This document shows, piece by piece, positions 10,600-19,076 of a DNA stretch of 31,539 nucleotides. Position 1 is the stretch's first letter. The number at the start of each line of letters is the position of its first letter. A program made the translations under genes and the position numbers. Under the pieces are notes generated by a model. The model saw only the letters and a list, made by a program, of their open reading frames with translations, was not told the DNA's origin and made no database searches. Origin of the DNA: a virus; IMG/VR virus record IMGVR_UViG_3300025732_000175, positions 1-31,539 of that record; one strand, written 5' to 3'.

Positions 10600-12703
10600 C
10601 ACGACCCCGACACGCGGCCCGCTGGCGCCTGACGGCAACATTCCCACGGACAAGAGCGCCCTGCTGCAACTCGCGCTCGCCCATGCCGACGAGGCTTGGA
10701 AGCAGGAGTTCGAGAACGTTTCCAGCGGACGCGACTGCCAGCGGTTCTATGTTGGCGGGGAAGCCCAATGGGACAGCGAGGCGCTTGCCCAGCGCCGGAG
10801 GGCCAACCGCCCGGCCCTGACCATGAACCGCGGCCCCGGCTTCGTGCGGCAGCTTACCGGGGAGGTGATGCAGAACCCGCCCGGCATCAAGGTTCTGCCC
10901 TCCAAGGACGGCGCGACGATCGAGGCGGCGGAAATCTTCAACGGCCTGATCCGCAACATCGAGCAGCAGAGCATTGCCCGCGCGGCCTACACCAAGGCGG
11001 CGGAAAACGCGGCACAGGCGGGCATCGGCGGATGGCGCGTCGTCACCCAATACAGCAGCGACGACAGTTTCGACCAAGACATCCGCATCAAGCGGATCAA
11101 CGACCCGTTCCAAATCCTCATCGACCCGCTTGCGCAGGAGCCGGACAAGTCGGACATGCGCTATGGCTTCGTGTTCGAGGACCTGGCGCTGGAGGAGTAC
11201 AAAAAGCGGTACCCCAACGTGCCGGCGGAGAGCCTGCCGACCAACGTTGCCGACCAAGGGCTGACGTGGCGCACGGTCAACACGATCAAGATTGCGGAGT
11301 ACTGGTACCGCGAGCCGGTCAAGAAGATGCTGCAGTTGCACGAGGACGGCAGCGTCAGCTACTCCGACGACGAAACCCCGCCGCAATCGCCTGTGGTCCA
11401 GTCGCGTGAGGTGGTGGTCCAGCAGGTGAAGACCTGCCTCATGTCGGGTGCCGGCATCCTTCAGGGGCCGACCGACTGGGCGGGCAAGTACATCCCCATC
11501 TGCGTCGTGGTGGGCGAGGAAATCTGGTCCGATGGCCGGGCTGTCCGAAAGGGCATGATCCACGACATGCGCGACCCACAGCGGGTCTACAACTACACGC
11601 GCACCGCGGCGGTGGAAGCCGTTGCGATGCAGCCCAAGGCGCCGTTCATCCTCACGGCCAATCAGGCGGCGGGCTACGAAGACCAGTGGATGAACGCGGG
11701 CACGCAGAACCTTGCCGCGCTCATGTACAAGGGCGACCCGCAGGCCAACGGCCCGCCCAAGCGCTCCGAGCCGCCTCTGGCGTCGCAGGGCCTTGATGTA
11801 CAAAGCCAGCTTGCCATCAACGACCTTGAGGGCGTGACGGGCATCTACAAGGCCGGGTTGGGCGCCCCGAGCAACGAGACCAGCGGCCGGGCGATCATGG
11901 CCCGCCAGCAGGAAGGCGACACCGGGACCTATCACTACATTTTCAATCTCGGCATCGCGATCCAGTACTGCGGCAAGATCCTCGTGGACCTGATCCCGAA
12001 GATTTACGACAGCACGCGCGTCGTCCGCACGCTGGGCGAGGACGGCTCGGCAAAGATGGTCGCCATCAACAAGCCGGACTTGGGCGAAGACGGCATGGAA
12101 ATCGTCCTCAACGACCTGTCGGCGGGCGAGTACGATGTGACGGTCACGACCGGCCCGAGCTTCGCGACCAAGCGCGCCGAGGCCGCCGAGTTCATGACCG
12201 AACTTCTCCGGGGCTTCCCGACGCTCACCGAGATTGCCGGAGACATCATCATCAAGAACATGGACGTGCCGGGCGCCAACGAGATCGCCGCGCGCATCCG
12301 CGAGGCCAAGGGCTTGGACGAGGAGGGCAAGCCGATCGATCAGCCCCCGCCGCCGCCAAGCCCTGTGGACGCCTCTACGGCGCTCAAGAACGCCGCCTCT
12401 GCGGACAAGCTGGAGGCTGAGACCGAGCAACTGAGGCTGCAGAACGCCCAGATGTTCGTCAGCATGCAGGCGATGGCCTCGCAGTTGCCGCAGATCATGC
12501 AGCAGCTTCAGATGCTCACGCAGGCAGGGCAGGGCGAGCAGCCGCCGGCCGGTCCAATGCCTCCCGGTCCCGAGATGGGCGCGCCGCCGATGGGTGAAGC
12601 CCCGCCGCCCGACGCCATGCCGCCGATGGGCGAGATGCCCCCGGAAATGCCCTCTGACCTTCCTCCGACAGTCGAGATCGGCGGAGCCGTTGCGCCCGCC
12701 TAA
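10592..12703 (+). CDS. portal protein, P22 type
   Basis: 703 residues, close to P22 gp1 (725). Characteristic stretches include CQRFYVGGEAQWDSEALAQR, RANRPALTMNRGPGFVRQLTGEVMQN, IEQQSIARAAYTKAAENAAQAGIGGWRV and IYKAGLGAPSNETSGRAIMARQQEGDTGTYHY. The dodecameric ring forms the DNA channel at one capsid vertex and the docking site for the tail. Residues from about 640 onward are Pro/Met/Gly-rich (PPxGPMPPGPEMGAPPMGE) and form a disordered tail in place of the long P22 barrel; that end may differ in structure. Confidence 0.9.
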   Translation: MADTTPTRGPLAPDGNIPTDKSALLQLALAHADEAWKQEFENVSSGRDCQRFYVGGEAQWDSEALAQRRRANRPALTMNRGPGFVRQLTGEVMQNPPGIKVLPSKDGATIEAAEIFNGLIRNIEQQSIARAAYTKAAENAAQAGIGGWRVVTQYSSDDSFDQDIRIKRINDPFQILIDPLAQEPDKSDMRYGFVFEDLALEEYKKRYPNVPAESLPTNVADQGLTWRTVNTIKIAEYWYREPVKKMLQLHEDGSVSYSDDETPPQSPVVQSREVVVQQVKTCLMSGAGILQGPTDWAGKYIPICVVVGEEIWSDGRAVRKGMIHDMRDPQRVYNYTRTAAVEAVAMQPKAPFILTANQAAGYEDQWMNAGTQNLAALMYKGDPQANGPPKRSEPPLASQGLDVQSQLAINDLEGVTGIYKAGLGAPSNETSGRAIMARQQEGDTGTYHYIFNLGIAIQYCGKILVDLIPKIYDSTRVVRTLGEDGSAKMVAINKPDLGEDGMEIVLNDLSAGEYDVTVTTGPSFATKRAEAAEFMTELLRGFPTLTEIAGDIIIKNMDVPGANEIAARIREAKGLDEEGKPIDQPPPPPSPVDASTALKNAASADKLEAETEQLRLQNAQMFVSMQAMASQLPQIMQQLQMLTQAGQGEQPPAGPMPPGPEMGAPPMGEAPPPDAMPPMGEMPPEMPSDLPPTVEIGGAVAPA

Positions 12704-12717
12704 CTACGAGGTGATTC

Positions 12718-13578
12718 GTGAGCGATATTGACTTGGCGGCTATAGTCGCGGAAGATGCAAAGACTTCGGGCGCTCCTCCCCAGGATGCGCCTGCACCGGT
12801 CGAAACTACGGCGGAAGCGACCACCGCCCCGGTCGATGAGACCGCGGAAGAGCAGCCATCAGAGGCCGAGGGCGAGCAGCCCCAGCCGAAGAAACCGGGC
12901 GGCGGCTTCCAGAAGCGCATTTCAGAACTCACCCGCGAAAAGCACGAGGCGAAGCGCGAAGCAGAGCAGTTGCGCGAACTTCTGTCCAAGGCCCTTGGAG
13001 GCCAGCCGCAGAGGATCGAACAGCCGGCGACGCAGAGCGACGAGCCCCGTCAGGAACAGTTCACCAAGTACGAGGACTTTGTCGCAGCACGGGCCGAGTG
13101 GAGGGCCGACCAGCGGGTCAAAGCCGCGCTGGAGGGTTTCCAGAAGCAGGCCGGCGCCGTCGATGAAGAGAAGGCCCGCGTAGAGCGCGCCAAGACCTTC
13201 GACCGAGAGGCGAAGGCTCAAGGCAAGGCCATTCAGGGGTTCGAGGAGGCGCTTGATCTTGTGCGCTCCGACGACTTCCCGATGACGCCTGCGATTGCGG
13301 AGTACCTTCTCGACGCCGACCACAAGGCGGCGATGGTCAAGTACCTGGCGGACAACGAAGACGAGGCGTTTCGGATTTCCCGACTCGGGCCTGTCGCGGC
13401 GGTCAAGGAACTGGCGAAGGTGGAAGCGCGTCTCAGCGCCAAGCCGAAGCCGAAAACTTCATCGGCCCCGCCGCCGCCGGCAACAGTGTCCGGAGGCGCG
13501 GCAGCCCCGCAGACGATCGAGCGCATGGACTACAAGGGTGTACTGGACTTGGTACGCCAGTGGGACCAGCGGCGCTAG
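12718..13578 (+). CDS. scaffolding protein
   Basis: 286 residues from GTG 12718, chosen because GAGGTGA precedes it closely and no ATG is near. The N-terminal 60 residues are acidic and Pro/Ala-rich, residues 61-95 form a coiled coil (FQKRISELTREKHEAKREAEQLRELLSKAL), and a second helical region spans 110-235. The C-terminus is basic and ends VLDLVRQWDQRR. Placement between portal and coat and this composition fit the P22-type internal scaffold that guides coat assembly and is then lost. Confidence 0.75.
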   Translation: MSDIDLAAIVAEDAKTSGAPPQDAPAPVETTAEATTAPVDETAEEQPSEAEGEQPQPKKPGGGFQKRISELTREKHEAKREAEQLRELLSKALGGQPQRIEQPATQSDEPRQEQFTKYEDFVAARAEWRADQRVKAALEGFQKQAGAVDEEKARVERAKTFDREAKAQGKAIQGFEEALDLVRSDDFPMTPAIAEYLLDADHKAAMVKYLADNEDEAFRISRLGPVAAVKELAKVEARLSAKPKPKTSSAPPPPATVSGGAAAPQTIERMDYKGVLDLVRQWDQRR

Positions 13579-13607
13579 ACGGTGGCGAAGGCGAGAGTCC
13601 GAAGGGG

Positions 13608-13625
13608 CCTAACCCAAGGGTTAGG
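13608..13625 (+). promoter_or_regulatory. hairpin two bases before the coat gene start
   Basis: Perfect 8-base arms CCTAACCC (13608-13615) and GGGTTAGG (13618-13625), ending two bases before the ATG at 13628. The only SD-like bases at normal distance (AAGGG, 13616-13620) lie in the loop and right arm. It may tune coat synthesis or protect or process the message. Confidence 0.55.
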
Positions 13626-13627
13626 TC

Positions 13628-14839
13628 ATGGCAAATACGATCATCACGCCGAGCATCATCGCAAAGGTGGGCTTGGCTCAACTCGAAAACAATCTCGTGA
13701 TGGGCAAGAAGGTCTATCGCGATTACTCGCGTGAGTTCGTGAAGGTGGGCGACACGATCAGTGTCCGTCGTCCCGTCAAGTTCACGGCTCAGGATGGCGC
13801 CGTCGCCATCAACCAGGACGTGACCGAGGGCAAGTTCTCCCTCGCCATGGACAAGCGCAAGCACGTCTCGTGGTCTTTCTCGACGCAGGATCTCACCCTG
13901 TCGATCGAGGAGTACAACGAGCGGTACATCAAGCCGGCCTGTATCGCGCTCGCGAACCAGATCGACTACGACCTGACCGGACTTTACAACAAGGTCTGGA
14001 ACTGGGTCGGCACGCCGACCTCGCCGGTCGATTCGTTTGCCGACTTCGCCAAGGCGCCGCGGCGTCTGGATGAGGGCGCGGTCCCGCAGGACAACCGTCA
14101 CGCCGTGCTGTCGCCGGCTGATGCCTGGGGCCTCGTGAGCTCGCAGACCAGCCTGTACATGCAGGACGTGGCCCGCGGCGCCTATCGTGCGGGCGACATC
14201 GGCATGGTTGCCGGCGTCTCGACGGCCATGGACCAGAACATCCGCATGCACACCAACGGTGCGGCGGCTGGTGGTGGCCTGATCAACGGCGCGAACCAGA
14301 ACGTGACCTATGCGACCAGCAAGGACACGAACACCCAGACGCTGATCACGGATGACTGGACCTCGAACACCACGTTCAAGGCCGGCGACGTGTTCACCAT
14401 CGACAACGTGTACGCGGTCAATCCCGTGTCCAAGCAGTCCACGGGCGTCCTGCAGCAGTTCGTCATCCAGTCGGACATCACCGCCACGGGCACGGACTGC
14501 ACGCTGACGATCGCTCCGGCGATCATCATCAGCGGCCCGTACCAGACGGTCGATTCGGCTCCGGCGGACGGCGCTGCGATCACCATGATGGGCACCGGAT
14601 CGGCGCAGTACGCGCAGAATCTCGTGTTCCACAAGAACGCCTTCGCTCTCGTGATGGCCGACCTCGAAATGCCGGACGGCGCAACCTTCAAGGCTCGCGA
14701 GAGCCAGAACGGGTTCTCCATCCGCGTCATCAAGTACTACGACGGCGAAATGGACGAGGACAAGATCCGCCTCGATGTCCTGTACGGGACGAAGGCAATC
14801 TATCCCGACCTCGCCTGCCGCCTGTCGGGCACCACCTGA
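13628..14839 (+). CDS. major capsid protein, P22 coat type
   Basis: 403 residues (P22 gp5 has 430). The start ANTIITPSIIAKVGLAQLENNLVMGKKVYRDYS followed by VGDTISVRRP, and FSTQDLTLSIEEYNERYIKPACIALANQIDYDL, are hallmark P22-coat-like segments of an HK97-fold protein. The Thr/Val-rich middle (about 220-330) corresponds in position to the extra inserted domain of P22 coat. The gene ends ACRLSGTT. Very even GC-rich codon use is consistent with high expression. Its start is next to a stable hairpin, which is unusual for such a gene. Confidence 0.9.
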   Translation: MANTIITPSIIAKVGLAQLENNLVMGKKVYRDYSREFVKVGDTISVRRPVKFTAQDGAVAINQDVTEGKFSLAMDKRKHVSWSFSTQDLTLSIEEYNERYIKPACIALANQIDYDLTGLYNKVWNWVGTPTSPVDSFADFAKAPRRLDEGAVPQDNRHAVLSPADAWGLVSSQTSLYMQDVARGAYRAGDIGMVAGVSTAMDQNIRMHTNGAAAGGGLINGANQNVTYATSKDTNTQTLITDDWTSNTTFKAGDVFTIDNVYAVNPVSKQSTGVLQQFVIQSDITATGTDCTLTIAPAIIISGPYQTVDSAPADGAAITMMGTGSAQYAQNLVFHKNAFALVMADLEMPDGATFKARESQNGFSIRVIKYYDGEMDEDKIRLDVLYGTKAIYPDLACRLSGTT

Positions 14840-14865
14840 GCATAGCGCCATAGGAGAACAACATC

Positions 14866-15159
14866 ATGGCATCCAAGCAGCTCTCTGACGCCCGCACGGA
14901 CGGCGTCCTCCTCGGACAGAGCACGACCGATTTGGTCGGCTTCTACGGCACCACCCCGATTGTGCAGCGCTCCGGCGCGGCTCAGGCGGCGGTGGCGACC
15001 TCGACCATCACCACGGCGGCGACGACCACCACGCCGTGGGGTTTCGCCACCTCGACGCAGGCCGATGCGGTCACGGCGCAGGTTGTCCTGCTCCGCACGC
15101 TCACCAACGAACTGCGCGCGGCTGCGGTTGCTCTGGGCCTCATCAAGGGCGCGGCGTAA
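14866..15159 (+). CDS. head decoration/fibre-like small structural protein
   Basis: 97 residues with SD AGGAGA eight bases upstream. LLGQSTTDLVGFYGTTPIVQRSGAAQAAV opens the protein, a Thr run (residues 44-58) follows, and the end is VVLLRTLTNELRAAAVALGLIKGAA. Proteins with this TDxVGF(Y/F)GxTPxxQ and closing helix are regular companions of phage coat genes and are thought to be minor capsid components; a defined role is not established. Position immediately after the coat gene supports it. Confidence 0.6.
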   Translation: MASKQLSDARTDGVLLGQSTTDLVGFYGTTPIVQRSGAAQAAVATSTITTAATTTTPWGFATSTQADAVTAQVVLLRTLTNELRAAAVALGLIKGAA

Positions 15160-15162
15160 CCC

Positions 15163-15855
15163 ATGAAACTGATGATCGCGACCCCTACGGGCACGGGTGA
15201 CGTTTGCCACGAATACGTTAGTTCGTTGCTGGCAAGCGTCGGAGACCTCAACGCCCGCGGGGTCGCGGTCGAACTCACTTTCTGGCCGGGGTCATGTTAC
15301 GTGGCCCTGGCTAGAAACGAGCTTGTCGCACGCTTCCTTGCAAGCGACTGCGACCGGATGCTGTTCATCGACGCGGACATGGGCGGCTGGCCGGCGGATG
15401 CGCCGTGGCGGCTGATTCAGGCCAACCGCGACGTGGTCGGCGCCCTCTATCGCTTCAAGCGGTGGGAGGAAGGCTATCCGGGCTGGGTCGATACGACCCC
15501 CGAGGGCTTCCCCATCCTTGAGCATGGTCTCGTGAGCATGGGCATGTTGCCGACCGGCTTCATGATGCTGACGCGCGACGTGTTCGACATCATGAAACTC
15601 AAGTACCCGGAGCGCCAACTCGCCAACAAGGAAGGCGAACGCGAAATCTGGAACTTCTTCTCCTGCGATCAGGTCAACCGGACGTGGGTCGGTGAGGACG
15701 CGCGCTTCTGCCAGCTCTGGTTTGAATGCGGCGGACGCCTCTGGGCCGTGCCCGATGTCGACTTCGTCCACGTCGGCAAGATCGCCTTCGCCGGCAACTG
15801 GCATCGCTACATGCTGCGCCAGCCCGGCGGCAGCGAACACAAGGAGGCCGCATGA
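15163..15855 (+). CDS. GT-A-like glycosyltransferase family protein
   Basis: 230 residues. MKLMIATPTGTGDVCHEYVSSLL begins a nucleotide-sugar-type Rossmann fold, NELVARFLASDCDRMLFIDADMGG holds the DxD-like pair (Asp70, Asp72), and the far end VPDVDFVHVGKIAF carries the His expected near the metal in GT-A enzymes. Similar proteins occur in the capsid region of other phages. It could glycosylate a virion protein or a host surface sugar; substrate unknown. The gene starts three bases after the decoration gene stop and overlaps the next by ATGA, so it is made with late proteins. Confidence 0.65.
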   Translation: MKLMIATPTGTGDVCHEYVSSLLASVGDLNARGVAVELTFWPGSCYVALARNELVARFLASDCDRMLFIDADMGGWPADAPWRLIQANRDVVGALYRFKRWEEGYPGWVDTTPEGFPILEHGLVSMGMLPTGFMMLTRDVFDIMKLKYPERQLANKEGEREIWNFFSCDQVNRTWVGEDARFCQLWFECGGRLWAVPDVDFVHVGKIAFAGNWHRYMLRQPGGSEHKEAA

Positions 15856-16202
15856 ACGGGTCCGTCACCACGGCAATGACCGAGGCGGGCGTGAACGCCT
15901 ACGAGCGCATCCAGCGCACGAAGCAGCCCCCGCAGGTCGTCGTGGCCGCCGTATTCCAGGCCATGGACGCGGTCCGCAGGCGCGAGGCCATCAAGGCCCC
16001 CGGCGCGGCGCCCGCCTACGTCCATCAGAACTGGCCCTCGTTCCGCTACGGCCCGAACGGGGAGCGGCAGATATTCGCCCGCCTCGAGGATGTGCCGGAC
16101 GGCTGGACGGACTCGCCGGACTTCGTGACTGCGGCCAAGGAGATCGGCGCCCAGACCGTGGGCGACCTGCCGCGCGGCCGGAAGGCCAAGGCCGGTGGCT
16201 AA
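15852..16202 (+). CDS. hypothetical late protein
   Basis: 116 residues, ATGA-coupled. Helical N-terminus (VNAYERIQRTKQPPQVVVAAVFQAMDAVRRREA), then AYVHQNWPSFRYGPNGERQIFARLEDVPDGWTDSP and a basic end RGRKAKAGG. The YGPNGE-x-x-IFxxxEDVPxGW segment is familiar from small phage proteins near head genes that stabilise or connect; I cannot name one. Position suggests a neck or head-completion accessory. Confidence 0.55.
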   Translation: MNGSVTTAMTEAGVNAYERIQRTKQPPQVVVAAVFQAMDAVRRREAIKAPGAAPAYVHQNWPSFRYGPNGERQIFARLEDVPDGWTDSPDFVTAAKEIGAQTVGDLPRGRKAKAGG

Positions 16203-16527
16203 CGTCCAGAACTTCGACATCGCGGCCGGTGAGGTGCGGACCCTCACGATGTACGCCCGCGACTACGCCAACGCCGTGCAGAGCCTTTCGGGCGTCACGG
16301 TGCAATGGCGCGTCGGAAAGCCGCCGTGGGACCCCATGAGCGGCACGCCCACCTTCACCAAGACGGCCACGATTGTTTCCGCTTCGGTGGGGTCGTTCAC
16401 CGTCGCGCTGGAATACGACGACACGTACCAGCTTGAGGGGGATTTCCTGCATCAGGCGGTCACGTCATCCGGGCTCGTGGTGGTCACGGGCCGTCTGCAC
16501 ATTCGACCCAGCATCAGGAGCGGCTGA
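16195..16527 (+). CDS. hypothetical beta-rich late protein
   Basis: 110 residues from GTG 16195, overlapping the upstream stop by eight bases. Alternating beta strands (VRTLTMYARDYANAVQSLSGVTVQWRV; FTVALEYDDTYQLEGDFLHQAVTSSGLVVVTGRLHI) suggest an immunoglobulin-like or BppU-N-like sandwich. Located just before the gp4-like adaptor, it may be a head or neck decoration. Not recognised as a known family. Confidence 0.55.
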   Translation: MANVQNFDIAAGEVRTLTMYARDYANAVQSLSGVTVQWRVGKPPWDPMSGTPTFTKTATIVSASVGSFTVALEYDDTYQLEGDFLHQAVTSSGLVVVTGRLHIRPSIRSG

Positions 16528-16931
16528 TGGCCTCCCGTACCGCACGCGACGTGATTGCCTACGCCTTCTGGGATCTCGGCGTCGTGGCCGACCAGGAGGC
16601 GCTGAACGAGACGCAGGCCAATTCGGGATTTCGCAAGTTGAACGACCTGATGGCCGGATTCGAGAGCGAGGGCATCCGCTACGCCCACACCGATCTCGCC
16701 TCGCTGGATTCGGTCGTCAACGTGCCGGACGGGCAGTTGCGCAATCTGGGCCTGATGCTGCAGCGCGAGCTTGCCGACCAGTACGGCGTGCCGCTGAGCC
16801 CGCAGAACCTCGACGCCATCGAGAAGGCCAAGACGGCGCTGCAATCCTACTACTACGTGCCGATCACGTCGGCGCCGGACCTGTCCCTGCGGCCCCGCCA
16901 GTTCGGGCGGTATGGGTTCACGCAAGGCTAA
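16527..16931 (+). CDS. head-tail adaptor, P22 gp4-like
   Basis: 134 residues. TARDVIAYAFWDLGVVADQEALNETQANSGFRKLNDLMAGFESEGIRYAH and LGLMLQRELADQYGVPLSP match the P22 tail accessory factor gp4 family, which binds below the portal after packaging. P22 gp4 is 166 residues, and the shorter version is common in relatives. Its TAA overlaps the ATG of the gp10-like gene, fitting the fixed gp4-gp10 order in P22. Confidence 0.85.
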   Translation: MASRTARDVIAYAFWDLGVVADQEALNETQANSGFRKLNDLMAGFESEGIRYAHTDLASLDSVVNVPDGQLRNLGLMLQRELADQYGVPLSPQNLDAIEKAKTALQSYYYVPITSAPDLSLRPRQFGRYGFTQG

Positions 16932-18352
16932 TGCGCGGCCCGCTCGCCCTTGGCTTCTCGCAGCAGCGCTCCCTGCCGGTCAACCCGGCTCGGGTGGTGA
17001 ACCTGTATGCCGAGGCCGCTCCCGAAGGCTCGCGCACCAAGGTCGTTCTGTACGGCACGCCTGGCCAGAAGGAATGGCGGACCATCGGCAACGATACCGT
17101 GCGCGCCGGCATCGAGGCGCAGGGCGTCTGCTACGTGCTGTCGGGCACAACCCTGTGGAAGACCGAGGAAGACGGCACCACGACGGCCTGCAACGGCGAC
17201 GCGATCCCGCCCACGGGCGCGGCAACCCTCATCAACAACGGCACGCAGATCGGCCTTCTGGTCGTCCCTGACTTCTTCGTCATCACCGATACGGTGGTGG
17301 TCAAGAACGCCTCCTCGGGCGTGCCGGCGGTGGGTTTCTCGTCCGTCTCCTACATCGACGGGTATGGCATCCTGACCATCAACGACTCGTCGGGCCAGTT
17401 CTGCATCACCGGCCTTGGCGACTTCTCGACCATCGACCCGCTCGACTTTGCCAGCGCCGAGAGCAGCCCGGACGGCCTTGTCGGCGTGTTGGTCGACCAC
17501 CGGGAAATCTGGCTGTTCGGCACCAGCACCATCGAGCCGTGGAGCAATACGGGCGCGTCACCGTTCCCGCTGGAGCGCGTGCCGGGTGCCTTGCTCGAGC
17601 GCGGGTGCGCCGCGGCCCGCAGCCCGGCCAAGATGGACAACTCCGTCTTCTGGCTGGGTGACGACCGCATCGTGTACCGAGCGGACAGCTACCAGCCCAT
17701 CCGCATCAGCACCCATGCCATCGAGGAAGTAATGCGCGCGGGCACGGTGAGCGACGCCTACGGCATGACGTACTTCCAGGGCGGGCATCATTTCTATTGC
17801 CTGACCCTGCCGAGCCTCAACCGGACGTTCGTTTACGACCCTGCGGCCTCCGCGGTGGCCGGTGCGCCCATCTGGCATGAGCGCCAGTCCGGCACCTCGC
17901 TGACGCCCGCGGCGTGGAACGTCCAATGCATCTTCTCCGCCTTCGGCAAGACGCTGGTGGGCCTGCAGGGCGGCAAGGTCGCGGAACTGGACCTCGATAC
18001 CTACACGGACCTTGGCGAGCCCATCCGGAGCGTGGTCGTCGGCCTGCCGTTCTTTGCCGAAGGCCTGCGGGCCATGATGATCGACTACGAGATCGAAGGT
18101 GAGTTCGGCGTCGGCCTCAGCACGGGGCAGGGCAGCGACCCCCAGATCATGATGCGGTTCTCCGACGATGGCGGCTTTACGTGGAGCCCCGACCGCCGGG
18201 CCAGCATCGGCCGCATGGGCGTGCGCCTGATCCGCGCCATGTGGGACCGGCTGGGCGCGTTCCGCCAGCGCACGGTCGAGATCTCCATCAGTGACCCGGT
18301 CAAGCGCGCCTTCTACGGCATGCGCACCAACGTCAGGCCGCTCGCCCGATGA
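16931..18352 (+). CDS. DNA stabilisation/tail hub protein, P22 gp10-like
   Basis: 473 residues (P22 gp10: 472). Typical features: the N-terminal NPARVVNLYAEAAPEG, a beta-propeller-like run with repeated GTxxW/FxxDG units, IWLFGTSTIEPWSNTGASPFPLER, FWLGDDRIVYRADSYQPIRISTHAIE and the closing DGGFTWSPDRRASIGRMG. It closes the portal channel and carries the tailspikes and needle. Strong match in size, order and motif. Confidence 0.9.
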   Translation: MRGPLALGFSQQRSLPVNPARVVNLYAEAAPEGSRTKVVLYGTPGQKEWRTIGNDTVRAGIEAQGVCYVLSGTTLWKTEEDGTTTACNGDAIPPTGAATLINNGTQIGLLVVPDFFVITDTVVVKNASSGVPAVGFSSVSYIDGYGILTINDSSGQFCITGLGDFSTIDPLDFASAESSPDGLVGVLVDHREIWLFGTSTIEPWSNTGASPFPLERVPGALLERGCAAARSPAKMDNSVFWLGDDRIVYRADSYQPIRISTHAIEEVMRAGTVSDAYGMTYFQGGHHFYCLTLPSLNRTFVYDPAASAVAGAPIWHERQSGTSLTPAAWNVQCIFSAFGKTLVGLQGGKVAELDLDTYTDLGEPIRSVVVGLPFFAEGLRAMMIDYEIEGEFGVGLSTGQGSDPQIMMRFSDDGGFTWSPDRRASIGRMGVRLIRAMWDRLGAFRQRTVEISISDPVKRAFYGMRTNVRPLAR

Positions 18353-18618
18353 CCGCGCCGCTCAACTCCTCCGCGATCATTGTCGACAAGTTCGGCCGGG
18401 CGACACGCGCCCTGATCTCGTACCTGCAAAGCCTGGGGACGGGAACGATCGAGCGCACGACGTACACCGCCGCCGAGCTTGCGCTGATGGAGCCCGAGAA
18501 GGTTTCCACCGCCTTCTGCACCGACTCAAGCGTCACGACCTTCGGCAGCGTGCTGGCCGGGGGAGGGACCAACACCGTGCCCGTCTATTGGGATTTGACC
18601 GACTGGAGGGTTGGATGA
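18349..18618 (+). CDS. small tail-region protein
   Basis: 89 residues, ATGA-coupled to the gp10-like gene. NSSAIIVDKFGRATRALISYLQSLGTGTIER, then YTAAELALMEPEKVSTAFCTDSSVTTFGSVLAGGGTNTVPVYWDLTDWRVG. Small proteins of this type, with a coiled N-terminus and a Cys-containing beta end, are common next to tail hubs in podoviruses. A structural role is likely; details unknown. Confidence 0.6.
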   Translation: MTAPLNSSAIIVDKFGRATRALISYLQSLGTGTIERTTYTAAELALMEPEKVSTAFCTDSSVTTFGSVLAGGGTNTVPVYWDLTDWRVG

Positions 18619-19076
18619 TTCGACCGGCAGAGCCGCGCGACATCCCGCGCATCGTGGAATTGGGCCGCGCATTCTTCAAGGAGAGCGGCTGGGGCGAACG
18701 CTTGGCCGGTATCGAGCATGGCGAATTTTGCCCGGAAACCTTTGAAGAGACCGCCCGCACTCTGGGAGAGCATTTCGTCCTGTTGGTCTACGAGCGGGAT
18801 GAGCAGGTTGTGGGCATGATCGGCGTCCCCATCGCGCCGGCCTTATTCAATAAGAAACTGCTTATCGCGGGCGAAATCTTTTGGTATGTTGACGCCAGCT
18901 ATCGCAAAGGCGCTGGCGCTGAGTTGCTCAAGCAACTCGAATCCGCCCTTCGGGCGCGCAACGTAAAACTGCTCAGCATGGTGTCGGAACACGGCCTCCG
19001 ACATGAGGCTTTGGCCCAAGTCTATAAGCGGGCTGGCTTCACCATCGCAGAGCATACTTTTTACAAGGCGCTCTGA
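18615..19076 (+). CDS. GNAT-family N-acetyltransferase
   Basis: 153 residues. MIRPAEPRDIPRIVELGRAFF is the GNAT N-terminal strand and helix, VVGMIGVPIAP the core strand, YVDASYRKGAGAELLKQLE (91-109) the acetyl-CoA binding signature with R/K-x-G-x-G near 97-101, and YKRAGFTIAEHTFYKAL the closing strands. The fold is complete. GNAT genes recur at this place between the tail hub and ejection proteins in some podoviruses. Substrate is unknown; a virion or host protein could be acetylated. Codon third positions are slightly AT-richer than in neighbours. Confidence 0.85.
   Translation: MIRPAEPRDIPRIVELGRAFFKESGWGERLAGIEHGEFCPETFEETARTLGEHFVLLVYERDEQVVGMIGVPIAPALFNKKLLIAGEIFWYVDASYRKGAGAELLKQLESALRARNVKLLSMVSEHGLRHEALAQVYKRAGFTIAEHTFYKAL

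Noticed and set aside
10493-12430. 645-codon minus-strand frame opposite the portal gene
   Set aside because: Long antisense frame caused by GC-rich codon bias; Arg/Ala/Val/His-rich with no domain, and the portal on the other strand is unmistakable.
13433-14851. 472-codon minus-strand frame opposite the coat gene
   Set aside because: Same effect of high GC at third positions; the P22-type coat gene accounts for the region.
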